The translations under genes were made by a program, and so were the position numbers. Positions 1 to 5,404 of a DNA stretch of 5,480 nucleotides are shown here, piece after piece. Under the pieces are notes generated by a model, which was not told where the DNA came from, did no database searches, and worked only from the letters and a program-made list of their open reading frames with translations. The number at the start of each line of letters is the position of its first letter. Position 1 is the stretch's first letter. Origin of the DNA: JBFFXF01 sp041569895 (GTDB taxonomy: Bacteria; Planctomycetota; UBA8108; JACQVS01); the NCBI GenBank assembly GCA_041569895.1, contig JBFFXF010000386.1, forward strand, positions 1-5,480, read 5' to 3'.

Positions 1-60
1 ACTGTGGAACCGTCGGGCGGGCGCCACCTTAGCGGCCGCGGGCGGCGCGCACGAGATGAA

Positions 61-253
61 CCTGGGTCGGGGATGGGCGGGGACGGGCAGCCCGACCCTG
101 GGTCGGGGGGTCGGCCGACCCAGGGTCCGGGGTCGGTGCGACCCTGGGTCGGGTCGGTCGGGGGGGTCGCGACCCTGGGTCAGGGCCTGACCGCGACCCT
201 GGGTCGGGGGTCAGCGCAGGGTCAGGGCCTGACCGCGACCCTGGGTCGGGGGG
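61..253. repeat. Array of 11-bp odd palindromes (GACCCTGGGTC) downstream of acs
   Basis: This gene-free stretch is built from repeated copies of GACCCTGGGTC, usually followed by a G-run. Full copies start at 94, 140, 171, 195 and 237. A copy with the central base complemented (GACCCAGGGTC) lies at 117-127, and a truncated copy is at about 61-68. Each unit is an inverted repeat with 5-bp arms around one central base. A second palindrome, GGTCAGG-G-CCTGACC, lies at 178-192 and again at 220-234; in RNA it could form a 6-bp stem with a 3-base loop. The array abuts the acs stop codon and would be transcribed as the acs 3' untranslated region. No T-run follows any hairpin, so a classical intrinsic terminator is not visible. 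The array could serve in mRNA 3'-end stability or protein binding, or it could be a neutral dispersed repeat. Positions 1-60 contain nothing I can identify. Confidence 0.8.
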
Positions 254-260
254 TCAGCGG
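177..260. repeat. Two tandem copies of a ~42-bp unit reaching into the acs stop codon
   Basis: Positions 177-218 and 219-260 are near-identical tandem copies. Each contains the GGTCAGG-G-CCTGACC palindrome, then CGC, then GACCCTGGGTC, a G-run and TCAGCG. The copies differ by one G in the G-run (five against six) and by a few bases at the junction. The right copy contains the acs stop codon (TCA at 254-256, read as TGA on the minus strand), so the duplicated unit includes the last bases of the gene. Confidence 0.8.
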
Positions 261-2197
261 TTTTCGACGAGCTGGCCGACGACGCCCGGGTCGGCCAGGG
301 TGGTGGTGTCGCCCAGGTTGTCGGTTTCGCCGGCGGCGATTTTTCTCAGGATGCGTCTCATGATCTTGCCGCTGCGGGTCTTGGGGAGTCCCGGGGCGAA
401 CTGGATGCGGTCGGGGGCGGCGAACGGGCCGATCTCCTTGCGGACGTGGGTGACGAGCTGCTTGATGAGGTCGTCGGACCCGTCGATGCCCGCGGTCAGT
501 GTCACGAACGCGTAGATCCCCTGGCCCTTGACCTCGTGGGGCATGCCGACGACGGCCGCCTCCGAGACCGACTCGTGCGCGACCAGCGCGCTCTCGACCT
601 CCGCCGTGCCGATGCGGTGACCCGAGACGTTGAGCACGTCGTCGACGCGCCCCGTGATCCAGTAGTACCCGTCCTCGTCGCGCCGGCAGCCGTCGCCGGT
701 GAAGTACATGCCGGGATACTGCACGAAGTACGTCTCGCGGAAGCGCTGGTGGTCGCCGTACACCGTGCGCATCTGCCCGGGCCACGGCGCCTCGATGCAG
801 AGGTTGCCGCGCACGTCGTTCCCCTCCAGCCGCTTCCCCTTGTCGTCGACGAGCACCGGCCGCACGCCGAAGAACGGCAGCGTCGCCGAGCCCGGCTTGG
901 TCGGCGTCGCGCCCGGCAGCGGCGTGATCAGGATGCCGCCGGTCTCGGTCTGCCACCACGTGTCGACGATCGGACACCGCTCGCGCCCGACGTTTCGGTG
1001 ATACCACAGCCACGCCTCGGGGTTGATCGGCTCGCCCACCGTCCCGAGCACGCGCAGCGTCGACAGGTCCTTCTTCTCCACCCACGACGTCCCCTCGCGC
1101 ATCAGCGCGCGAATCGCCGTCGGCGCGGTGTAAAAGATGTTCACCCTGTGCTTGTCGACGACGTCCCAGAAGCGCCCGAAGTCCGGATAGTTCGGCACCC
1201 CCTCGAACAGGATGCTCGTGGCGCGATTGGCGAGCGGCCCGTAGACGATGTAGCTGTGCCCCGTCACCCAGCCGATATCGGCGGTGCACCAGTAGATGTC
1301 GCCGGGGTGATAGTCGAAGACCAGCTCGTGCGTCAGCGACGTGTAGAGGAGGTACCCGCCGGTCGTGTGCAACACCCCCTTCGGCTTGCCGGTGCTGCCG
1401 GACGTATACAAGATGAAAAGCGGATCCTCCGCGCCCATCGCCTCCGGCGTGCAGTCGTCGCTCGAGCCCGCGACCAGCTCCTCCCACGGCACGTCGCGAC
1501 CCGGCTTCATCGGCACGTCCGCGCCCGTCCGCCGCACGACGATGCAGAGCTCGACGCAGTCCGCCCCCTCGAGCGCCTCGTCGGCGATCGCCTTCAGCGG
1601 AATCGTCTTCTTGCCGCGCAGCCCCTCGTCCGCGGTGATCAGCACCGAGCATTCCGAATCGAGGATGCGGCTCCGCAGCGAGTCCGCGCTGAACCCGCCG
1701 AACACGACGTTGTGCACCGCGCCGATCCGCGCGCACGCCAGCATGGCGATCGGCAGCTCGAGCACCATCGGCAGGTAGATGCACACGCGATCCTGCTTCT
1801 TGACGCCGTTCGCCTTCAGCGCGTTCGCGAAGCGGCACACCTCGCGCAGCAGCTCGGCGTACGTGATGCTCTTCGAGTCGGACGGCTCGTTCCCCTCCCA
1901 GATCAGCGCCGTCTCGTCACCGTGCCCCGCCTCGACGTGGCGATCGAGACAGTTGTAGCTGACGTTCAGCTTGCCGCCGATGAACCACTCGATCTTCGGC
2001 GTCTTGAAGTCCCAGCGCAGCACCTTCTCGAACGGCGAGATCCAGTCGAGGCGCTTCGCCTGCTCGCCCCAGAACCCGTCCGGATCCTCCACCGACTTCT
2101 TGTAGAGCTTCCGGTACTCGTCGAGGCTCTTGATATGCGCCCGCTCCCGGATCCAGTCGGGCGGATCGAATTTGGAGGGAGATCCGGCTTCCGTCAT
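254..2197 (-). CDS. acs: Acetyl-CoA synthetase (acetate--CoA ligase, AMP-forming)
   Basis: This 647-residue enzyme, about the size of E. coli Acs, makes acetyl-CoA from acetate, ATP and CoA through an acetyl-adenylate, and would act in the cytoplasm in acetate assimilation. The N-terminal acetyl-CoA synthetase domain covers roughly residues 20-90. The ATP-binding loop YTSGSTGKPKG is at 264-274, VTGHSY at 311-316, GTVGEP at 385-390, and WWQTETGG at 414-421. The acetate-pocket residues Val, Thr, Val and Trp of characterised Acs correspond to V311, T312, V387 and W415. The hinge and A8 region GRVDDVLNVSGHRIG is at 516-530. The A10 motif PKTRSGK is at 605-611; K611 matches the catalytic lysine that is reversibly acetylated in Salmonella Acs, so acetylation control is possible. 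The ATG at 2197 is preferred over an in-frame GTG at 2248 because GGGAGGA sits 7 bases upstream, while the 17 extra residues are Arg/Pro-rich and unlike the family. No frameshift or missing motif is seen. Confidence 0.97.
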   Translation of the reverse strand: MTEAGSPSKFDPPDWIRERAHIKSLDEYRKLYKKSVEDPDGFWGEQAKRLDWISPFEKVLRWDFKTPKIEWFIGGKLNVSYNCLDRHVEAGHGDETALIWEGNEPSDSKSITYAELLREVCRFANALKANGVKKQDRVCIYLPMVLELPIAMLACARIGAVHNVVFGGFSADSLRSRILDSECSVLITADEGLRGKKTIPLKAIADEALEGADCVELCIVVRRTGADVPMKPGRDVPWEELVAGSSDDCTPEAMGAEDPLFILYTSGSTGKPKGVLHTTGGYLLYTSLTHELVFDYHPGDIYWCTADIGWVTGHSYIVYGPLANRATSILFEGVPNYPDFGRFWDVVDKHRVNIFYTAPTAIRALMREGTSWVEKKDLSTLRVLGTVGEPINPEAWLWYHRNVGRERCPIVDTWWQTETGGILITPLPGATPTKPGSATLPFFGVRPVLVDDKGKRLEGNDVRGNLCIEAPWPGQMRTVYGDHQRFRETYFVQYPGMYFTGDGCRRDEDGYYWITGRVDDVLNVSGHRIGTAEVESALVAHESVSEAAVVGMPHEVKGQGIYAFVTLTAGIDGSDDLIKQLVTHVRKEIGPFAAPDRIQFAPGLPKTRSGKIMRRILRKIAAGETDNLGDTTTLADPGVVGQLVENR

Positions 2198-2202
2198 CGC
2201 GA

Positions 2203-2210
2203 TTCCTCCC
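2203..2210 (-). promoter_or_regulatory. Ribosome binding site that fixes the acs start
   Basis: On the minus strand GGGAGGAA is followed by the ATG at 2197, with 7 bases between GGAGG and ATG. This strong Shine-Dalgarno site decides against the upstream in-frame GTG at 2248. Confidence 0.85.
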
Positions 2211-2280
2211 GCAGGATCAGGGACTGGACAGGACGGCCGACGTCGCACCCAACTCGATCGACGACCTCATGCTCGCCGCG

Positions 2281-2310
2281 ACTATACGAGATCGTTCGGA
2301 ACACTGTCAA
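2281..2310 (-). promoter_or_regulatory. Sigma-70-type promoter for acs, overlapping the end of the upstream gene
   Basis: On the minus strand a perfect -35 box TTGACA (2305-2310) and a -10 box TATAGT (2281-2286, five of six to consensus) are separated by 18 bases. Transcription would start near 2274, giving a leader of about 77 bases before the acs ATG. The -35 lies inside the last codons of the TIM-barrel gene, and the -10 includes that gene's TAG stop (2282-2284). This is by far the best promoter match in the window, and it suggests acs can be expressed independently of the gene upstream. Confidence 0.75.
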
Positions 2311-3247
2311 GAAACGGAAACGGCGAGCCGGCGTCGCGCCGCCGCGCATCGTCGCGCGTCAGCAGCGCTCGCAGGCGAGCGTCCGTCCCGGCGATGTCCG
2401 ACTCCCCCGCATGACGCGACAGATCGACCGACCAGACGAGCGGCCGCGACGTCGCGGCGCGGGCGAGCGCCGACCAGCGTTCGAGCTCGACGCGCCCCTC
2501 GCCGAGCGGCAACCGCGCACGCGACGCGTCGCCATCGTGCACGATGACACCGGCGATGCGATCGCCGCCCTCGTCGAGCGGCCACGGCGTCCGGCCACGC
2601 GCCTCGACGTGACGCTCGAAGCGCACCATGTCGGCCATGACGTCGAGCGGCGCCCCGGCGAGCTCCTCGAGGATGCGCCCGAGCTCGACCTCGCCGGGAA
2701 GCTCGCACGGCAGACCCGCCGGCACGATGGCCACGCGTCGACCGTAGCGATCGGCGTGCGCGAGGATCGCATCGAGCGCGCGCAGGAAGCTCTCGAGCTG
2801 GCGCTGCGTGAGCTCCGCCGAGTCGCGCCGCTCGATCAGCCGCTCGAGCGCCTCGTCCCGTGACCCCATGGCCTCGAGCACCGCAGCGACATCGGGCTCG
2901 TCGAGCGTCACCGGCGGCAGCACCAGGAGCGGGATGTCGTTGCGGTCGAGGAACTCGATCGACTGCCGCACGCGGTTGACGAGCTCGCGCCGCTCGTCCG
3001 CATCGAGCGATCCGGGGCGCGGATCGGTGGCACCCACGCCACGAGACAGCGACGCCGGAGTCGGATGGTGCGCGGCGACGACGACGCCGCGTCGCACGAG
3101 CGCCGAGAGGTTCTCCCACGCGTGCGGCCGCACGCCGGCGTGCAGGACGATGTGCTCGAAGCCGACGTCGAGGAGACGCCGCACGTTCGACTCGATCGAC
3201 AGCCCCTCGAGACCGCACCGGGTCGTCGCCGCGATGATGGCCGTCAC
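2282..3247 (-). CDS. Divergent TIM-barrel protein, sugar phosphate isomerase/epimerase (xylose isomerase-like) fold
   Basis: This 321-residue protein reads like a xylose isomerase-like TIM barrel, a fold shared by sugar isomerases, epimerases and AP endonuclease IV. A first strand (AIIAATT, 3-9) is followed by a helix and GFEHIVLHAG (29-38). Then come VVVAAHHP (55-62), IPLLVLPP (105-112), a helix with RALDAILAHADRYGR (156-170), VAIVPAG (172-178), LDVMADM (201-207), and VIVHDGD (234-240) with LPLGEG (246-251). The last pair resembles the family's H-x-K/N-D...G-x-G ending. The Glu usually found in the middle strand and the D-x-G-H motif are not evident, so catalysis is uncertain and no substrate is proposed. 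I chose the GTG at 3247 (codon 20 of the longer frame): it has GGAG 7 bases upstream and places strand 1 at the N-terminus. The alternative GTG at 3304 is the furthest possible start, has no clear Shine-Dalgarno site and follows an in-frame TAA. No strong promoter is visible; a weak -10-like GATTAT lies at 3273-3278. Acs lies 84 bases downstream on the same strand. Confidence 0.75.
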   Translation of the reverse strand: MTAIIAATTRCGLEGLSIESNVRRLLDVGFEHIVLHAGVRPHAWENLSALVRRGVVVAAHHPTPASLSRGVGATDPRPGSLDADERRELVNRVRQSIEFLDRNDIPLLVLPPVTLDEPDVAAVLEAMGSRDEALERLIERRDSAELTQRQLESFLRALDAILAHADRYGRRVAIVPAGLPCELPGEVELGRILEELAGAPLDVMADMVRFERHVEARGRTPWPLDEGGDRIAGVIVHDGDASRARLPLGEGRVELERWSALARAATSRPLVWSVDLSRHAGESDIAGTDARLRALLTRDDARRRDAGSPFPFLDSVPNDLV

Positions 3248-3254
3248 GGAAGCG

Positions 3255-3258
3255 CTCC
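3255..3258 (-). promoter_or_regulatory. Ribosome binding site supporting the internal GTG start of the TIM-barrel gene
   Basis: On the minus strand GGAG precedes the GTG at 3247 by 7 bases. The only longer alternative, GTG at 3304, has no comparable site. The short motif and GTG codon keep this moderate. Confidence 0.45.
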
Positions 3259-3327
3259 GGAAGTCGTCCCAGATAATCGTCGTCCCGAGCTCGAGGGCGG
3301 TCACGGCGGACCACGAAGACGGGAACG

Positions 3328-3360
3328 CAGATTACACAGATTGCGCAGATTACGTAGATT
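3328..3360. repeat. AT-rich 9-bp minisatellite (CAGATTACA-type units)
   Basis: Nine-base units CAGATTACA, CAGATTGCG, CAGATTACG and a partial TAGATT follow one another. They are preceded by a CCACGAAGAC segment (3311-3320). The low-GC, non-coding character contrasts sharply with the GC-rich genes on both sides. All frames through it are closed or lack family-like sequence. It looks like a dispersed intergenic repeat of the kind seen in several environmental phyla. It sits between the terminator of the TPR gene and the TIM-barrel gene start. Confidence 0.8.
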
Positions 3361-3392
3361 GAAAAAAGAACCGGCGTCCGACTCGGCCTCGG
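3361..3392 (-). terminator. Probable intrinsic terminator of the TPR-protein gene
   Basis: Reading the minus strand, CCGAGGC (3392-3386) can pair with GCCGG (3375-3371) with a two-base bulge and a 10-base loop. TTCTTTTTTC (3370-3361) follows immediately. It begins 22 bases after the TAG stop at 3415-3417. The T-run is clear; the stem is short and imperfect, which lowers confidence. Confidence 0.5.
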
Positions 3393-3414
3393 TGACTCCG
3401 CTGCAAGACCCCGC

Positions 3415-4389
3415 CTATTTGCCCGATGCCTTCTCCAGCGACTCCACCAGCCGCCGCGCGCGATCGCTGTAGGCCGGGTTGCGCTCCTTCTCCGCGAACA
3501 GCCCGAAGAAGTGCCGCGACCGATCGAGCGCCCGCTCCTTGAAGTACGCGTAGCCGAGGTCGAAGTAGATCTCCGGCTCGATCTCCGTCGCCGGCTGCGT
3601 CGCGACGTGGTGCTCGAGGATCGTCGCCGCCTTGCCGTATTCCTTCTGCTTCAGGAAGTACTTCGCGAGCCGCCGCTCGAGAGCCGGGTGGAACCCCGCC
3701 GCGCGATGGCCCTCGATGCGCTCGACGTACTTCTCCCACGCCTCGTCGAATCGCTTCTGCTGCACGAGCTCGTGCACCTTGAGGACGACCTTCTCGTACT
3801 CGCCCGACGACGTCCCGTCGTGCGGCAGGTGGAGCTCCTCCTCGTCGACGACGAGCGCGTACTCGCTCTCGTCGCGTGACGGCAGATCCTTCGGCTTGCC
3901 GGTCTCGGGATCGATGAGCACGCGCCGCGGCCCCTCGTCCTCGTCATCGCGATCGCGCGGCAGCGGGATCAGATCGACGGTCTCCTCCTCGTACTCCTCG
4001 GCGGCCTGCCGCTGCCCCGACCAGATCAGAAAGAGGAGCGAGCCGAGGAACCCGGTGCCGACCGCGCCCAGGATCCACCACTTGTACTGCATGACGAACT
4101 GGACGATGCGCCCGAGGAGGCCCTTCTCCCTGGACGCGCTCGCGCCGGACGCGTCCCCCGACGTCTTCTTCGCATCGGCCGTGGACTTCGACGCCGTGGA
4201 CTTCGACTTCGTCGCCTTCGACGTCGACTGGCCGAGCACCGCGCCGGCGTTCAGGACAGGGCAGGAGGGCGCCAGCGGCGCCGCCGGCGCGGGCAGGGAC
4301 GTCGCGGCCACCACAACGGCGGCGATGGCGGCGACGAGAAACGCGCGAAAGCGCGCATGCATCGAGGGACCGGTGGAGGTCGTGAGCAT
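3415..4389 (-). CDS. Membrane-anchored TPR-type protein with signal-like N-terminus and Lys/Ser/Thr-rich linker (hypothetical)
   Basis: I do not recognise a named family. The 324-residue protein has a signal-like start: basic residues at 11-15, a hydrophobic core at 16-30, and an A-P-A cleavage-type site near 34-36. A linker at 54-90 is rich in Lys, Ser and Thr. A transmembrane segment follows at 104-123 (begins WWILGAVG, ends LLFLIW). A strongly acidic stretch runs from about 130 to 187. The C-terminal third has three TPR-like helical hairpins at about 198-227, 235-266 (LAKYFLKQKEYGKAATILEH) and 272-304 (FDLGYAYFKERALDRSRHFF). TPR repeats usually bind partner proteins, so a scaffold or assembly role at the membrane is inferred. 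The ATG at 4389 is chosen because AAGAGG lies 10 bases upstream. An ATG at 4362 has no Shine-Dalgarno site, and the extension to 4518 would cross the likely promoter. It is transcribed divergently from the sulfotransferase gene. Confidence 0.8.
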   Translation of the reverse strand: MLTTSTGPSMHARFRAFLVAAIAAVVVAATSLPAPAAPLAPSCPVLNAGAVLGQSTSKATKSKSTASKSTADAKKTSGDASGASASREKGLLGRIVQFVMQYKWWILGAVGTGFLGSLLFLIWSGQRQAAEEYEEETVDLIPLPRDRDDEDEGPRRVLIDPETGKPKDLPSRDESEYALVVDEEELHLPHDGTSSGEYEKVVLKVHELVQQKRFDEAWEKYVERIEGHRAAGFHPALERRLAKYFLKQKEYGKAATILEHHVATQPATEIEPEIYFDLGYAYFKERALDRSRHFFGLFAEKERNPAYSDRARRLVESLEKASGK

Positions 4390-4458
4390 CCGAGTCGAGC
4401 CTCTTCGAGAGGGGGTCGGGAGCGGCGTCCCGGGATCCCCGCCCCGGCGCCGCCGTCG

Positions 4459-4489
4459 ATTGTACCAGGGAACCGGAGCGACCGGTCCA
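4459..4489 (-). promoter_or_regulatory. Extended -10 promoter for the TPR-protein gene
   Basis: On the minus strand TGG-TACAAT (4467-4459) is an extended -10 with five of six consensus bases. A weak -35 (TGGACC, 4484-4489, four of six) lies 19 bases upstream. The start of transcription would be near 4452, giving a leader of about 63 bases that contains the AAGAGG ribosome binding site (4400-4405). Confidence 0.55.
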
Positions 4490-4520
4490 GCCATTCCGGC
4501 CCCGCCCCCCGGAAACACGC

Positions 4521-4547
4521 TTGCCGGCGCCCTGAATGTGCTATCAT
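4521..4547 (+). promoter_or_regulatory. Extended -10 promoter for the sulfotransferase gene
   Basis: TGC-TATCAT (4539-4547) is an extended -10 with five of six consensus bases. A TTGCCG -35-like box (4521-4526, four of six) lies 15 bases upstream, shorter than the ideal 17; extended -10 promoters tolerate a weak -35. It predicts a start near 4554, only about 9 bases before the ATG at 4563. It argues against the upstream ATG at 4536, which would lie within the promoter itself. It stands back to back with the TPR-gene promoter. Confidence 0.5.
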
Positions 4548-4562
4548 GCCGCCGATCCCGAG

Positions 4563-5399
4563 ATGGTCGATTACGCCGAACAGGTCGAGCTCGAGAGACA
4601 GAGACCGCGCCGAAACCGCATCGGCCCCCTGAGGCTGTTGAGCGGTCCCGCGCGCCGGCTCCCCGACTTTATTATCGTCGGCGCCCAGAAGTGCGGCACC
4701 ACAGCCCTTTACGCCTACCTCGAGCAGCACCCCGACGTCGCCTCGGCGCTGACCAAGGAGATTCACTTCTTCGACAACAATTACCACCGCGGGCTGTCAT
4801 GGTACCGCGCGCACTTCCCGCCGCGCATGTTCCGGCGCCGCACGACCGGCGAGGCGAGCCCGTCCTACCTCGTCCACCCGCTGGCGCCGTCCCGCATCCG
4901 CGCCACCGTCCCGGACGTCAGGCTGATCGTCCTGCTGCGCAACCCGGCCGACCGGGCCTACTCGCACTTCCACCACAACGCCCGCAAGGGCCGCGAGCGG
5001 CGCACCTTCGACGAGGCGGTCACGCGCGAGGCCGAGCGACTGCGCGATAACGTCGACCACGTCCTCGGCGACGTCGACTACTTCGTCACGCACTACCAGT
5101 TCTCCTACCTGCTGCGGGGCATCTACGCCTCGCAGCTCGAGCGCTGGATGAAGCACTTCCCGCCGGAGCGACTGCTGATCCTCGAGAACCGCGACCTCCT
5201 CGAGGACCCGCAGCCGACATTCCATCGCACCCTCGAGTTCCTCGGCCTCCGCCGGTGGGACCCGGAGTACAGGATCCATCATCATTACGGGTACGACGCC
5301 ATCACACCGGAGACGCGCGAACGATTGCTGGGCTTCTTCGAGCCGTTCAACCGGCAGTTGTATGAGATGCTGGGGCGTGACTTCGGCTGGGAGGAGTGA
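4563..5399 (+). CDS. PAPS-dependent sulfotransferase (Sulfotransfer_1, heparan N-sulfotransferase-like)
   Basis: This 278-residue enzyme is predicted to transfer sulfate from PAPS to a hydroxyl or amino group of an acceptor, probably a glycan or other envelope or exported molecule; the acceptor cannot be told. The 5'-phosphosulfate loop IVGAQKCGTTAL is at 38-49, with K43 as the expected catalytic lysine. KEIHFFDNNYHRGLSWY (65-81) and GEASPSYL (96-103) resemble the corresponding regions of eukaryotic heparan N-deacetylase/N-sulfotransferases. The 3'-phosphate-binding segment VLLRNPADRAYSHF is at 123-136. The C-terminal part has the usual GIYASQLERW (186-195) and LEFLGL (224-229). No signal peptide or membrane segment is seen, so a cytoplasmic location is likely. 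I chose the ATG at 4563 because an extended -10 box covers the first codons of the longer frame (ATG at 4536). Neither start has a Shine-Dalgarno site. No downstream partner gene is visible before a simple repeat at 5405. Confidence 0.9.
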   Translation: MVDYAEQVELERQRPRRNRIGPLRLLSGPARRLPDFIIVGAQKCGTTALYAYLEQHPDVASALTKEIHFFDNNYHRGLSWYRAHFPPRMFRRRTTGEASPSYLVHPLAPSRIRATVPDVRLIVLLRNPADRAYSHFHHNARKGRERRTFDEAVTREAERLRDNVDHVLGDVDYFVTHYQFSYLLRGIYASQLERWMKHFPPERLLILENRDLLEDPQPTFHRTLEFLGLRRWDPEYRIHHHYGYDAITPETRERLLGFFEPFNRQLYEMLGRDFGWEE

Positions 5400-5404
5400 C
5401 GCCG

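Noticed and set aside
1..60. C-terminal end of an upstream plus-strand gene (a frame closing with TAG at 30-32).
   Set aside because: Only nine codons are visible, with nothing recognisable.
177..260. CRISPR array in the repeated region next to acs.
   Set aside because: Only two adjacent copies without variable spacers, plus irregularly spaced 11-bp palindromes; no cas genes are present.
4..363. A 119-codon plus-strand frame over the repeat region.
   Set aside because: It translates the GACCCTGGGTC repeats into Gly/Arg/Thr-rich peptide repeats and overlaps the acs 3' end; no ribosome site or domain supports it.
446..2863. An 805-codon open frame on the plus strand, antisense to acs and to part of the TIM-barrel gene.
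   Set aside because: Its translation is low-complexity Arg/Ala/Val/Leu sequence without any recognisable domain. Long antisense open frames are expected opposite GC-rich genes with strong third-position bias, and acs on the other strand is unambiguous.
2307..3314. A 335-codon minus-strand frame nearly coextensive with the TIM-barrel gene.
   Set aside because: It is an Arg/Ala-rich out-of-frame shadow. The chosen frame shows alternating hydrophobic strands and helices typical of a TIM barrel.
4251..4278. Possible lipoprotein cysteine (A-P-S-C, C43) in the TPR protein.
   Set aside because: The residues before the Cys (Ala at -3, Pro at -2) do not fit a normal lipobox, and an A-P-A signal peptidase I-type site lies just upstream.
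3632..5050. A 472-codon plus-strand frame crossing the TPR gene, the divergent gap and part of the sulfotransferase gene.
   Set aside because: It spans two well-supported genes in other frames and its composition is Ser/Arg/Pro-rich without domains.
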